A stretch of 64,000 nucleotides of DNA from Hydnum rufescens UP504 (GCA_014904985.1 MU128975.1:62001-126000); one strand, 5' to 3'. Counted from the first letter of the stretch, positions 8,640-21,413 are shown. Numbers and translations: made by a program. Notes: a model not told the origin generated them from the letters alone.

Positions 8640-10765
8640 ATTCAACATACCCTCACTCCCCACTCCCCCACGGTTCCTGAGTTAGCCATGCTGTCCTCTT
8701 GCTGTTCGGATTAGAGATGAGATATCCAGTACGGTGATGAGTTGAAGCCTTGTGGAACAAATGAAAATGACGAAAAGGGGGTGTTAGGCGAAAGGGTATT
8801 AGACAGAAAATTATGAGGTCTGATGAAACATTCGAGCGCAACGTGGAACCAGAGGGTAAGAGTGCTGCGGAAAAGGATGCGCGCAAGTACATTTCAAAAG
8901 CAAGGGGGGATCCTGATGTTTCCATGACTCGAAAACGGATTATAAACGGTTGCAGGGAGAAGAAACCCTTCGATGTGTTTTTACCACCATGTGGAAACAG
9001 CGTAACAGCAACAAGGAGGCACATCAGGCAGCAAATATCCCGTAGAAAGGGGAAGGCTGGACAACCAGAGGGCCAAAGGAATGATGCCACCCATGAAAAG
9101 ATGAATGATTGACTGCGGTAGAAGAAGAATTCTTGGGGGAGGCTGAGGACCCAGCGTGCAGAAGAAATGCTCAAATGGGCGGGTAGAGGAGCCATTCCCA
9201 GGGGGACCGGGGCACCAGGCCATGAGGAGGGAGCTCAAATACTGCCCGCCAGAGAATGATCACCAACACAGAAGGTGGCGTGCCAGTCTGCGAGGAGAAC
9301 CATCAATGCTATGGAAGAGAGAACACCAGGTCCATGGACAGGGGGAATACATCAAGCCGTTGGAAGAGAGACCATTTTTTTTTTTTTTTTGACCCACAGA
9401 AGAGAAAACATCAGTCTATCGAAGAGGAGAAATCATCGACCTACCGGAAGAGAGAACCATTCGAGTCTGCAACAGGATCCCCTGGTGGCGAGGGAATTGA
9501 CTGCCAGGAATGTTCTGAAGTTGGCAACGACGAAAAGGACATAATGACGACCCAGCGACAAAGCTGCAGATGAGACTTGCAAAATGGCTGTGGGTATCAC
9601 ACCTGGCTCACCCAACAACGTCACATCAAAGGCACTGGGGGGGTCACGCTGCAACCCCATACACCTGAAACTCCCCCCATCATCCCAGAGATCTTACCCC
9701 TGCCCCCAGATCACCACCCCATCGTTATCTTTTACTCTGCTGATTCATTTCTCCTGGTTGCTTTCAGAGGATATATGTTGTCAAGCTCCAACGGGGGAGT
9801 CACACCCACCTTTTCGCCTTCTGCCCAATTCTCATCAAGTCTCCCACCCCACATCATGAGCTGTCCCCCCCACAGCTCGTACTGACACGTTCCCTGAGTC
9901 CCTCAGCCCAGACCAGAACTCGTGGTGCTTCGTGGCACTTTCAAGAATCAGTCTCCTTCCCCCTAATTGCGCAGTGGGATGCATGACCGATCGACGATTG
10001 TCTTCAGAGAACTTCGGGCTAAAAAAATGGGTGACATTCCTAGTTCACATGAGCATTTCCGAACATGGTCTCATGATCCAACCCCCCTGCTCGCTCGCAA
10101 CCTCCTCTCCTTCGCTCTTCGTGACCTTCCCTCAACCTCATGACCTCCATCCCCACTTTAGTGACAACCTCTGTCATTGCCTCGGACAATCCCCCACGCT
10201 CTCATGGTTTCCGCCCTCACTCTCCATCGATCTCCTCGATCCAGATTCCCTCTTCTCCCCAACCTTTGCTTAGAACGTGAGCTTCTTTGACTTCGTGCCA
10301 ACTCACTGCCGCGATGGATTTCGAATAGATCCAATAGTAGGCTGTTGATAATGATTGGAGGGCCAGAACAGTGGGCTCAAGCCGTGGGCCCTCAGGAATG
10401 ATGGGCTTGAGAGATATGCGATGGCTTGGCACCAGAGGGTGCCAGTCCGTCAAATTTTGGATGTTTGAACAGGGATAGGGGGTGGCGGGCGGCCAGAATG
10501 TTATGAGTCCCAGTCAGAGACCACCAGCCCAATTAATCTGCCTTGGCAGTGAGTAATTGTAGTTTACTATGCATATTTAAAATCATTTAGGGTTTTTTGT
10601 GGCTCATCCCATAGACATTATGCAACTGGTACCTTATGACCCTCCGCCAGTCACTTCCGGAAATCCAGCCTGCAAATGCAGTGGCAGTGGACACTTGGTA
10701 CGTCATCGAGGCGTCACGTGTTGACTTAGGGTAGTTTTTTTTTTCTGTACATCCACATAACTGGG
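8640..10765. other. no confident gene; low-complexity stretches
   Basis: Many overlapping frames of 60-180 codons exist on both strands, none with a recognisable domain. Visible structure: a run of 18 T at about 9375-9391 and several GGAAGAGAGA(A)CC-like repeats between 9310 and 9460. The frames at 8813-9112 (+) and 8653-9195 (-) are mutual shadows and neither is supported. Confidence 0.5.
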
Positions 10766-11257
10766 NNNNNNNNNNNNNNNNNNNNNNNNNNNNNNNNNNN
10801 NNNNNNNNNNNNNNNNNNNNNNNNNNNNNNNNNNNNNNNNNNNNNNNNNNNNNNNNNNNNNNNNNNNNNNNNNNNNNNNNNNNNNNNNNNNNNNNNNNNN
10901 NNNNNNNNNNNNNNNNNNNNNNNNNNNNNNNNNNNNNNNNNNNNNNNNNNNNNNNNNNNNNNNNNNNNNNNNNNNNNNNNNNNNNNNNNNNNNNNNNNNN
11001 NNNNNNNNNNNNNNNNNNNNNNNNNNNNNNNNNNNNNNNNNNNNNNNNNNNNNNNNNNNNNNNNNNNNNNNNNNNNNNNNNNNNNNNNNNNNNNNNNNNN
11101 NNNNNNNNNNNNNNNNNNNNNNNNNNNNNNNNNNNNNNNNNNNNNNNNNNNNNNNNNNNNNNNNNNNNNNNNNNNNNNNNNNNNNNNNNNNNNNNNNNNN
11201 NNNNNNNNNNNNNNNNNNNNNNNNNNNNNNNNNNNNNNNNNNNNNNNNNNNNNNNNN
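10766..11257. other. assembly gap (N run)
   Basis: 492 consecutive N. Any frame crossing this interval is an artefact. The gap lies downstream of the minus-strand gene split by the LTR element, so its 3' end may be hidden here. Confidence 1.
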
Positions 11258-11514
11258 CAGGGCAAAAGCTCCTCCTGGATGCAACCGACAATACTTCGAG
11301 GGGCTCACCCTCATGGATCCCGAGGCGCTTCGGCTGCTCATGTCTTGAATTTGGACTTGGGGTAATCAATCAAGCCTATGCCTACAAGTCCAATTTTTCC
11401 CTGAGATTCTTTCATTTGCGCCGCAGCTTATCGAAAGGCTATGGCTGCCCACCACTTCTTCGATTCGAACGGTTTCCCCCTGTACTTGCTACACCCTCCG
11501 AACGATGTCCAAGG

Positions 11515-12096
11515 TTACTCAATTCGGCTCGTGGCGACCCCATGAAGGCATTGTTTTGTCCCATAGACATCATAGCATACACAATCCCGAAGTTCCTCTA
11601 CACCAAAGATTGGCACCCCATGACTCTCTAGCCATGAAAGGATCGTTTGTATTGCAACCAAATTGCGTGGCAATGGATATCTGAAGACGGCGCCAAACCA
11701 TGTCATCATCGAAACCAAGGCGGGGTACTTCAGTCAAAGGATCCTCCGATGCGATATGATCAATGTATCGGTGCATAAAATAACAAGCTAGGCCACCATA
11801 CTCATAGGATACCCACAGAATATCACCACAAACTTCGTGTGCTCGACCAAGTGACGGAAATAGACCTTCTATAACCCCTTGTGGGCTACCAATCATACCA
11901 AGTGGGGGAGTGGGAAGAATATCGCAGCCAGGGAGTTTTAACGGGTTCACAACATCCCTCCAATTTCGAAAGCAAGTGCGGGATCTATCAGCAAATGCCA
12001 CTAGTGAACTCACATAGTCATAACCTAGTTTATAGCCATCCTTTGAAATGAAAACAACGTCGGCAGGGGTGGGGAGTAGTGGGTCATCATGACGGC
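11515..12096 (-). pseudogene. downstream half of a gene disrupted by the LTR element
   Basis: Reading the minus strand from the insertion site, an open frame runs from 12096 through about 11720. A neighbouring frame (11718-11515) with protein-like composition follows, which suggests a small indel or unannotated splice near 11700. The sequence contains a Val-Val-Phe-Ile-Ser-Lys-Asp-Gly-Tyr segment and Trp/Tyr/Cys-rich stretches but no family I can name. Removing the retroelement and one copy of its 5-bp duplication joins this frame to 21885 upstream without a shift. The other half is at 21885-22554. Confidence 0.6.
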
Positions 12097-12570
12097 TGTT
12101 AGTGGTGTTATGAGTCCCTTAGGCCATAGGGCAACTTCACTCTTTTAAAATGGATTTACTATAGCTTTCTAAGACCAAACCAGTGGAAAGCTTCTCCTCA
12201 TGGAGGAGTTTGGTGCTGCCCCGGGAATTGCCCCTCTTCTTACATAGCTTTCTTAGTCATACTTCCTGTATGGAAAGAGCCGTGGCAATGCCCAGATAAT
12301 CAATCTTTTTCTACGACCATCAACTGTCTGTCTCATAGAGTCGCGGACCTGTTGATTACGCACTACACACTGTGCGGCTCCCAGCTTATGTCTAAACCTT
12401 CTTACTTTGCCCTAGTGGGCATAGAAACCCTAACCCTCCAGGAACTGCTAGCCTGTTGGGCTAGGCGGAATGGTCTCAGTCCCATGGACTGGACTAATCC
12501 ATTGGAACCGGAATCTCCTCCATCCTCCGGTCCCTCCCCACTCCTTAATTCGGATACCACCGAATTAACA
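12097..12570 (+). repeat. 5' LTR (474 bp)
   Basis: It differs from the 3' LTR by about 11 substitutions and one 3-bp indel. It is directly preceded by the ACGGC duplication. The interior starts CTGGTGGAG, so a TGG-starting primer-binding site may begin one base inside the LTR end; I cannot name the tRNA. Confidence 0.93.
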
Positions 12571-13596
12571 CTGGTGGAGTGTGTAAGAACTCCATCGGCG
12601 GGTCCCTACAGGACTGCCCATGGTTTGAACTCGGCACCCTCATCCTCCTTCTGCACACCTCCGGATGCAAATATTCATGATTCGAACCTGTCTAGCCCCC
12701 TCTCAAGCAGGGTGGATACCTCAAGAAGGGTGGTCACTCCCCTAAATTTGCGTTATGGTCCAAGTTCACCTTGTACTCAGCTATCCGACACCTCTGTGGC
12801 TAGACAATCTAATGTACATCTGGGCATGCAATCCTTGAGCCACCACCAAGTTCATTCTGGCTATAATATGGGCTCGTGCCCTGCTCCCTCTGCGGTGTCT
12901 GACTACCAGTCAAATGAGGTCTTGAGAACCACCTGGTCAGGGAATACACATCACAAGACTCAGTTCCGTCGTCCTGTTAATGAAGTCAACCCCTCAAGCC
13001 ACGACTACAGTTCTGGGATCCATAATCTGTCTATCCCATCCTACGAGACTATCCAGGCTTCACTGCATCGAAGCAATAAGTTCAACTTCTGTAAAGCCAT
13101 GAATCTTATTTCTACATGGCTCAACTGGCTACTCTACGACCTAAATGTGGACTCGAGTTGTTTCCTTAGTCAGACTGTGCATGAGTCCTCCAGGGATTCA
13201 GTTCGTTACAAACTGGACACGGTACTGGCACACCCTGATCTCGCAATGTGGATACGTACTACAGGAGGTAGTACAGGAAACTGTACAATTTCATGGAGTA
13301 ACGTCATGCATAGGGCACAAAGTCAGTTTGAGTGACCTCGAGTACTCGGGCCTCATAAATGGGTCATGCACTCCTTGGACGAGCTCCAGTATATAGTCTT
13401 GCAAGCGCAGCTGCATCTCAGGATAGCCCTGAACATAATAGCCTTCCATTCAAAACCCCCAGCGGTTAATCGACACAATGTCATACTAGTTGGTTCCCTT
13501 CGGAGGGGCTCCCAGATAGAGTGCCCATTCCATGCTGTCCATTTCCAGGAGCCTATGACGCAGCAGGGCGACCTACCACTGATCAGCAGGGCCTAA
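12352..13596 (+). other. 5' interior ORFs of the LTR element, unrecognised
   Basis: The frame 12352-13335 starts inside the LTR and gives 327 residues rich in Ser/Pro up to about residue 210, then a more structured end (Trp-Leu-Asn-Trp, Leu-Asp-Thr-Val-Leu). It stops at TGA (13333-13335). An overlapping frame (13366-13596) continues with helix-like sequence. The position matches gag in an intact element, but no zinc knuckle or capsid motif is visible, so I call it only gag-positioned. Confidence 0.4.
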
Positions 13597-14162
13597 GTGG
13601 GAACTCAACCCCGGAATTCCAATTAAGGATGAGCCCAGAGTAATCAAGACACAGCAGCCTCGTAGTCGTACTTCGGGGTTCAACGAATGGTTTGATCCGT
13701 CCACTACCGCAAGACTTAAGTCAACCGACGAGGCATATCATTACGGATCTCGAAGCCCAAGTGGATACAGAGGTCCCCGCGACCTAAACATTCCGTTGCA
13801 ACCTCCCTCAAACTCAAACATGGTCATGGATGAGGAAGAGGAACGAAACCACTTGCAGGAATCCTACTTCCATTACGAAATGGTGTCACAGAGCTGTCCT
13901 CAATTCGGCCCTGGTCACACTAAGCCCTCTCGAACATACGAAGATGTACAAGAGTTGACCCGTCAACCAACTCGAGCTAAGGTCTTGAAGTCTTCCCTGA
14001 CATTAAGGAGGGAAACAGGGTGGCCCGGCGCAGCCATCCTTACGAATGAAACCCCAAAGCCTGGACACGGCGCGTCATTGAGCCAGAAAACCCAATACCA
14101 TTGATAAAAGGGTTACAAGAACTGAAGTCGGGAATTACGGTGTAGCGCAAACACCTCTGCAA

Positions 14163-15866
14163 GTGAACTTGCTCCAGGGCCCCAATGCCCACGAGGCCAG
14201 ACCTAAACAGAGGGCCAGACTCGAATCTAGCGTAGAATCTATAACCCGAAACTCTGTGCTGAAAGTGTCGCGAAAGACTGGAGGGTTGCCGAGACCTCAT
14301 CTGCAAGTCTGGACAAATGTTGCTGGTGAAACCATTAAGGTCGACACGAATCTATTAAGGACTGTATCTCCCAAGGACGCAAGACATCTTGAACCTGTAG
14401 CACGGGATGTATGGTTAACGTGCCCATATCGTCAGAAGGACATATCACCAACCAAACCTAGTGCAGTTAGAGGAACAGCTATCAGAATCATGTTCGCGAG
14501 CCGCGGGAGAACCATCCCCAAACTAGCTACAGGGCAGTCCATCCCTGAATACAGGGACATACGCAACGACCCCTATAAGAGCAAACCTGTTCCTGTGACA
14601 GGGGACAGGCTAAGGTATCTCACCGTTATCCGGCAGGGTGTTCCAGTCGAAACTGGGGGGCATCACCATAGCACAGTACGACATGTCTTGAATCTACCCG
14701 CAAGTAATGATCAGTTAGGAATTGCTGTTGCCGGAGATGACGACGGCTCGCTACACCTACTCTGATGGAACATCTTCCAGATCTCGGACCGCAAGATTGA
14801 TGTTCTCAATAGAGTCCCTATTTGGTTGCTAGTACAGGCGGAACGAAGTGGGGACTCGTACCAAGCAGTCATTATGGTCTTCCAGTCGAGTCACTCCTTC
14901 CCGTGGCCTGGATTCCGGAACCCGAATCAACTGGGTGTCCAAATTGTTTTGGACGAGACTCGAAAAGACCTGGGATTGGATCCCCAAGATAACGAGACTG
15001 TCAGCAAGGGGCCCGAAGCCTTGACGATCAATGCAAGGAAGCCTTATAGCGACATACTGACAGATTCTGGACCACTAATCCCAATCAGAGCCTATATGAC
15101 ATTAATACACCTCCAAGGGGCTCGAAAGGGAACGGATTGCCTTCCCTTTGAAAATGGCCCTGGCCCTTCAAGCTCGGGTGTCACAGCAGACCACCAGACG
15201 AGAACAAGACCTTATTCACTGTGCTCGAGCCTTGTCATGAGACCAGAAAACCAACGGACTCAAGAATTTGTCCAAAGAGTGACTATTACGCACCTACGAA
15301 GACAAACCGACTCATCCCTGGGGTGTGGAACTCTAGACTCCGGATCGTTTGGATATCTACAGCCGTCAGCTCATGATGATCAAGCGGATAGACTCGAGCT
15401 GTCCATAAACTCCACTCGAGCCGGATGCCCCATCGAGACCAAATGGAAGAGGGACATAGCAAGGTTTCATCAGAAATTCAACCTCGAACTTGGGACTAAG
15501 GACAATAAATGTGACGTAAGGCCTACAGGCTCAAGCCTTCAAGTATCACTCCAGCCATTAAATGGTGTCATACATCCTGCATATGAGGGTACTATGGACC
15601 TGGCATCAGGGTTCACAACAAGGCTCCTTTCGATGTCCGTCATGGTCAAGAATCCGAAATACCTTAAGGACTGGTCCCCTCGCACGATATCTAAGGGGCT
15701 AGGAGAGCTTGGAATTACGTCTAGGAATACTTCGCCACAAACCGAACATGGTTATTCTGCACAGTCTCTGTTTGGGTCAGATCTCTCTATGGAGGAGCCT
15801 CATGACAGTGACCTGAAGTCCGAGCTGGACATTGTCGCAATTGAAAGAAACAAATCCTTGCCATGA
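14163..15866 (+). other. interior ORFs of the LTR element, unrecognised
   Basis: Two consecutive plus-strand frames (14163-14765, 200 codons; 14826-15866, 346 codons), each closed by TGA. Composition is basic and Ser/Thr-rich without a motif I recognise. Given the decay of the neighbouring HECT copies, they are probably remnants rather than active genes. Confidence 0.35.
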
Positions 15867-16171
15867 AACTGTTACCTGCAAATACGAAGGAATGACGACG
15901 CAGCATCGTTATTACCATAAGTATGTATGTTTCTAAGGAACAGCCTCCAGGTCCGGATCTTTCGGGCATTCGAACTATGGACGCAAAGGGACCCAGAATT
16001 GGATCCTCGAAGCAATAAGACTAGACCCGGATTACTAGCCCCAACCGAAGCCCTGAGTCTGATGGTGGAGTGCAGGCTGCCAGACATCGATGCAGCCGAA
16101 GAAAATGAGCTCTTGTCGTGGAATTCTTGCCTGCAAGCAGTACAAAGTGGTGTTACGCAGCTACCTCCGTG

Positions 16172-16450
16172 AGGGGACACGTCCCTGGACGTCTACTTGG
16201 GTATCACTCTCTCCAACCTCGAGAGCGTGGGCCCGAACCTCCTTCATGATTTGACCCGGATTTTGGAAAATAACCTTGCCGATCTTACCCTCGAGGCCGT
16301 CATTGAATACTGTAGCTCGCGTCGTGTCTACAAGCCATTCGACACATTCATGTCTGAATTTAGCAAGCCCATTCCAAAGAATTTTGAGCCCCTACAAATG
16401 TACAGGAATACGTTGAAGGACTCTGGCCAACAAGCTTGGATTGAGGTCTT
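16172..16450 (+). pseudogene. HECT domain fragment A (N-lobe remnant)
   Basis: The translated segment follows the Rsp5/NEDD4-type HECT N-lobe order: a Thr-Leu-x-x-Leu-Glu-Ser-Val motif, then Ile-Leu-Glu-Asn-Asn, then a degraded Glu-Tyr-x-x-Ser-Arg-x-Val stretch and Phe-Met-Ser-(Glu)-Phe. The central Glu-Leu-Lys-Pro/Glu-Asn-Lys part present in fragment B is missing. HECT proteins transfer ubiquitin through a C-lobe cysteine; this copy lacks the C-lobe and cannot be active. A TGA precedes the segment (16169-16171). Confidence 0.7.
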
Positions 16451-16583
16451 GAATTTACATACGAGTCGTCACCAACTAAGCATTGTTATGACTAAGAACA
16501 ATAGACGGTTATTACGGGGCTGCGGCCAGCAAATGGAAGAGTACGACACTACATGACGACCCCAGTGGTCAAATGAGACCAGG

Positions 16584-17474
16584 GTGTATCTGCACAATGT
16601 AACAAAACTGGTAAAGGCCAGTATGGTCAGCAAAACGACTGACCGAACCATAGTCAGAAACGGTGGACGTAGTGTCGAGTCAACCCCTAGGAACCCCCAG
16701 GTTTCATTCTTAACACACATGGGTGCTCATATCACCAGATTGGGTCAAAGCCTAGGGGTAGAACCGGCTGTAAGGGGACCCGCAACCGTTAGGGTAGGCT
16801 CGTTTGGAGGACAGACCTCTGCGGATGTTCATGAGTTCAAAATGACACCCCGGGAGACTTTTCGATGGACCAATGGTAACAACACTACACGACCGCCGCT
16901 ACGATTACGCAAGTCCACGGTGCCTCCGTACAACATAACTGAGCTATTCAGAGCCACAATGGACCATAAGATGGGGGTTAGTATGGTATTGAGGGATAGT
17001 ATTCCCGAGCTTGAACCAAACAAGACATTCGACTCATTTGGGGCCACGAATATCCGAAATGGGCCGAGCGAGATCCCAAGATCCATGGTACTGAAGGGTC
17101 AAAATAACGGGACTGCCGATAACAACCAGCTATTCAATCGGTCTGCTATAATGAGGGTTGTCCACGAAACTTGGGTGAACCGAGCTGGTCCTCCAAGTTT
17201 GGGGGGAACAGAGGCCGCATATGACTGGACCTCTAGATTGAAATCCCCTTGTCACTGTCCCAAAAGGGCATTCAAGGAGGCACTCACCAGGTTTCCACAC
17301 CGTTTCAGACTGGAAAAGTTACTGAATCCGCTCATGGACCTAAGAAATGGGCTACCTAAGACGTTAAAGGCCTCTGTGCGTATAAGGGTGACCCCAGGGA
17401 CAAGGATAGCCTGCGCGTTTGAAGAGACTTCCAATAGAAACCCACGTTACATGAATACTTGTCAGGAACCATGA
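16584..17474 (+). other. interior ORF of the LTR element, unrecognised
   Basis: A 296-codon frame closed by TGA at 17472-17474, between HECT fragments A and B. Basic, Arg/Asn/Thr-rich, no motif that I recognise. It may be decayed sequence from the region upstream of the HECT domain in the captured gene, but I see no C2 or WW signature to support this. Confidence 0.3.
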
Positions 17475-17769
17475 ATGGACAAGGCCTCGCAGCTTCCGTA
17501 TGATGCAGCAGGACCGGTCGGAGCCCATATGATCCACAGAATGATTGACCCGTTCAGGTCTGTAAGACTCGAAAGACCCTTGCGATCTGAACATCCTGTC
17601 GCAACCGAGAGCATTATTACAGCTGGAGAAATCTTGGCGCCTCCGCGAGTGGAGCACGTAGTCATGATCGCGGACATTCTCATTATTAGAAAAGGCAAAT
17701 ACTTGTCGCGAAACTGCCACCTACCAGAGGAATGGGACCCTGTCACAAAAGCCTGCTCTAATCTCATTA

Positions 17770-18413
17770 GAAGACACCACAGGTTGGCTATCTTCCATTG
17801 ACGATTCTTGGACACCTGCCTTGATGTCAGTTTCTACAAGAGGAGTCCGAAGAGAAAGATTACTCTCTTCAACCTTGAGGGTATCGACGAGGACCCCTAT
17901 CGCGGCATGACCTGGGTTTGGGAAAACAACACTACCAATCTTGTCTCCGAAGCATTCATTACCACTAAAGATCGTCTCAGCGGAATGGCTACTACCGAGC
18001 TCAAGCCAAGTAGTGCTGATACACCTGTCTCTGAGGAAAATAAGAAAGAATATGTTGAAGCTGTCATCAAGAACCGTATTTCGTGTCATCTTGCCAAAGT
18101 CTTTGATGAGTACGAGCCCGAGCTCCTCTTGAGTGGCATGCTTCATATCGATGTCGAGGACTGGACGAAGTTCACCGGTCACCGAGGATATGGAATGAAT
18201 GAACAGGTCACCCACTGGTTCTGGCAGGCGATTCGAAACTGGCCCATCACATACAAATCTTGGCTGCTACAGCTTGCCACCAGGCCGCTGCCAATATTTG
18301 TCATCAGGAACCTCGATAAACTTCCTATAAATATGTCTGAACCAATGTCTAATAGCCTTCGACTGTTGGTATTCGATCAGATCTGTATTAGAGGATTGTC
18401 AGAGCACCATTGA
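17770..18413 (+). pseudogene. HECT ubiquitin-ligase domain copy B (best preserved)
   Basis: The order of landmarks is that of the HECT domain: Leu-Ala-Ile-Phe-His then Arg-Phe-Leu-Asp (split by TGA at 17799-17801, where the family has Arg), Val-Ser-Phe-Tyr-Lys, Leu-Glu-Gly-Ile-Asp, Glu-Leu-Lys-Pro, Glu-Glu-Asn-Lys-Lys-Glu-Tyr-Val, Arg-Ile-Ser, Phe-Asp-Glu, Ile-Asp-Val-Glu-Asp-Trp, His-Trp-Phe-Trp and Leu-Leu-Gln. About 25 residues of the usual N-lobe between Arg-Ile-Ser and Phe-Asp-Glu are deleted. The C-lobe end lacks a clear Thr-Cys-Phe active-site motif, so no ligase activity is expected. It resembles Rsp5/NEDD4 more than other HECT groups, from memory of the family; an alignment would settle this. 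Confidence 0.82.
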
Positions 18414-18900
18414 GGGATCCGAACTAAAATTCCATCGTGCCTCTATTGGACAGTTCCGACTACAAATGAGAGACATAATGATGCCCTGGTCCAAAACTTA
18501 CTGTGGCGGTCCTCTTTGGACTATGAGATGATGCTGTGGACCTACCTCCGATCCAATACCAATGGCGCCAAGCTCTCATGGTCATGCAAGACCCAGTCGA
18601 GTATCGTCACAGTTGGGGGGAACAAGTACCCATCACGGCACTGCAACAACCCAGCAAGCAACCAAAGGATGAAAGTTTATGTCAGGGCCACGCTGCGACG
18701 AGAGCACCAAACAACTATAAACACGGATAAGTCCGACTAGGTCCGGCGTAAGTCCGGCTTAGTCCGAAGGAATCCGGGCAAGGCTGAGATAAAGAGAACG
18801 GAGGAAGATAGAAGAGAGTTCCAGCAGCCCAGAAGGGTCTAGGCGGAAAGGAGCACGACGGTCCTTAAGCTCGTGGAGTTAGCTGGAACACACTCGGAAC

Positions 18901-19392
18901 TGTAGTCCGGGGTAATAGCGGAAATCCTGAGTTTTCATAGAAGACATAAGGAAGTACAAGGACAAACCTGTAGTCTGGGGTAATAGCAGAAATCCTGAGA
19001 GACCAAAGCTGAGGCCTCTGGACTTCGCCCCGGACTACTTATACAGGACAGCTATACTACGAGGGGAGTGATCATCAAGGGGGAGGGTGGTTACAAGGGA
19101 GGTGGAAACAGGAACAGGGGAGTGGCCAGGAACAAGGACAGGTACTAGCGTGGGTAACTTGGAATCAAAGGAAATGAAAGAGAAATGAAACGTGACAGAA
19201 CGAACTCGGAAGCAAACGGAAACAAACGGAAACAAGAAGAAATAAACTGACGGAGCCCGGAGAGCACCGGAGACAAATCGGAAGCAAACCGGAGTTATCG
19301 GAAAAGAAGCGGACGAACCCTGACAGTTTACAACTTTGCACAGTTTGTCTGCTATACCAAAAAGGACGAGTACCAAAGGTTTCTGTGTTACA
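18901..19392 (+). repeat. possible nested solo LTR with duplicated AATCCTGAG motif
   Basis: TGTAGTC(C/T)GGGGTAATAG followed by AAATCCTGAG occurs at 18901 and again near 18969. A TTATACAGG promoter-like box follows at about 19039-19048, and the segment may end GTGTTACA at 19392. This layout (doubled motif, then TATA-like box) matches the dispersed repeat at 2810-2935. I found no target duplication, so the limits are uncertain. Confidence 0.4.
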
Positions 19393-19439
19393 GAGGCACA
19401 CAAGGGGTCGAACGAAACCAGCTATCGGGCCGATTTGCT

Positions 19440-20396
19440 GTGGTGAAACTCAAGATAAGAAGGGGATTCCGACACATCCCACCAGGCTTCGTAATTCCCC
19501 CTGGTACAGATTCAATTGCCATCTTGCACTGCGCACTTGTGATTAGGCATCGGGGCTACAATCTGCCCCACGAAACTACGACGAATGCGGGGCTTGAAGT
19601 CCTCCATGGTCAGGCTAAAGAACCGCAGGCAGAAGCCAAATGGTATTCCGAGATGATCATAGTCATTATCACAGAATTGGTAGTTACACGAAAGGTCACC
19701 TTGAACTCTTGCCCGACCCCCACAGCAATGGCCTCCATTGACCGATCAGGATCCCCATGTTTCAGTATAAAGTCTTTAGTTGCACCTAGTAGGCTAGGGA
19801 TATGTCATACCTCCGACTCTTGGTCTCTCCTACAACTACCCGTAAACAAACGTAGTCTCATAGACCAAAGCAATGAAGTTGGTGCAGCTGACCGCAAAAC
19901 GACGCCACAGGGTTGTCGCCAGTCCAATCTTGATGATCTTAGGATGTCACGAAGACATGAGGATGAACCAAAAATGTCTAGCCAGCGGACCGGGACCGAG
20001 GTTTTGAACCCACCCATCGAATGGAACGACAGCATGCAGGAACCCAAGCCAGGTGATGTTGACATACCTGCCACTGAGGAAACTAAGAAAAACGAGCTCA
20101 CCCCGGAAGAGACTGCTAATATCTTCGACGAGCGCGAGCTTGGCCTCTGTATTGGCAGTACGGCCGATACCAATGTAACTCAAGACTGGCCCATGGGACG
20201 CCGATCTGGGTTGTGGCAATCTGTCATGGGGGTGTCACAAATACTCGTCGTCAAGAACCTCGGTAGATCTTTCAGAAATATACTAGAACCGATGCTCGAT
20301 AGTCTCTGGCCATTGGAACTCTATTGGATCCATGTTAAAAGATTGTCAGGACTCCGCCAAAGGACTCGAACTGAGATTCCGTCCATATGGTGGTGA
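19440..20396 (+). pseudogene. HECT domain copy C (strongly rearranged)
   Basis: In a 318-codon frame, the part at about 20006-20220 reads Gly-Asp-Val-Asp-Ile-Pro-Ala-Thr-Glu-Glu-Thr-Lys-Lys, then directly Phe-Asp-Glu-Arg-Glu-Leu-Gly-Leu and a degraded Asp-Trp. That is the order of HECT N-lobe landmarks with the intervening helices deleted. DNA following it (about 20235-20520) aligns with that following copy B (about 18298-18620), including GTATCGTCACAGT, so B and C descend from a duplication inside the element. No catalytic cysteine motif is present. Confidence 0.7.
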
Positions 20397-20619
20397 TCCT
20401 CTCCGGACTACGAAGTGACGCAGCGAGGCTACTTTCGATCTAAGGCCGATAGTGCCAAGCTTTCATGGTTGCACAGGACCCAACCCAGTATCGTCACAGT
20501 CAGAAAGGACGGGCCAATTGGGGACTCCACACAAACTTGCAAGCCTACCATGATCATCAGTACCGCCAAGAAAGGAAACTTTGGTTACAAGGCCTCTAGT
20601 CAAAGATCCCATCCATGAG

Positions 20620-21395
20620 CAGACCCATCCCCATGCCTGAACGAGGGGGCTAAGCCCAGGACAACCAAGGCGAAAGGCCCCAGTCATGACGCGTACCATT
20701 TCAGACCGAACGGATCACCTAACTGGCTTAAAGTTATGGAACTTGAAATGACCATAGAATTTATACCAGCCCATCACCGTACCGCTGCTGTAGCTGTCGA
20801 TAAAGGAAAGGAGCCCTCCTGTTGAGTATCACCATTGACAGAGAAACACAGGAGATCACATGGTCGAAAGGGACATCAGATGCGGAAGGACTGCCTCCCC
20901 GGTTGCTGGGCCACGTCACAGAACCTCATAGCAAAGACGGTTTCTTGTTGCTGGGAAAAGGACCCCACCATTGTGGGGGGCATCAAAACCCATAGAAAGG
21001 GTGCCCCAGATCATACCAATGGGTCCCAAATGCATAAGCAAAATGAGCTAGTAGAGGAGAGACACTCGCTCATCGGATCTATGAGGAATGGTGACTATGA
21101 GTGCCTCCAAACCCTCATCGGGTTACAAGATGAGGCTGTTAAACAGTCCAAGACCCGACACCGATGACATTAAATCCTCGCAGTTTCACAAGTCAAATGA
21201 CGGAACTGTTGAGAGCCAGCCTAGTCTGTCAAGAATCGAGACAAATGAACTCCTCGACAGGAGAGGAAGTTTCAACCTACGAGATTCTATGAAGATCTGT
21301 GTCCATTTCCATCCACGATTATACAAGACCAGGGGGTCTCTGCACCACATTATGAGTGGACAAATTCACCTCCAAGAAATTACCCCTTCATGACC
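20620..21395 (+). other. 3' interior of the LTR element, no gene recognised
   Basis: Several short plus-strand frames (for example 20835-21167, 21088-21393) without recognisable motifs. The stretch ends in the purine tract before the 3' LTR. Confidence 0.4.
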
Positions 21396-21410
21396 AAAGG
21401 GACTGGGGGG
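21396..21410 (+). other. polypurine tract of the LTR element
   Basis: AAAGGGACTGGGGGG, three bases before the TGTTA start of the 3' LTR; the usual plus-strand primer site of LTR retroelements. Confidence 0.75.
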
Positions 21411-21413
21411 CTG

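Noticed and set aside
8653..9195. 180-codon minus-strand frame
   Set aside because: It overlaps an equally long plus-strand frame, and neither has a motif.
10587..11369. Reading frames spanning the N run
   Set aside because: They exist only because unknown bases are treated as open; nothing supports coding across the gap.
12352..13335. ORF starting inside the 5' LTR as a host gene
   Set aside because: It crosses the LTR boundary, so it is at most an element-encoded frame with its true start further in.
17770..20396. HECT copies as functional host ubiquitin ligases
   Set aside because: They lie inside LTR-bounded DNA, contain stops and deletions, and lack a clear catalytic cysteine motif.
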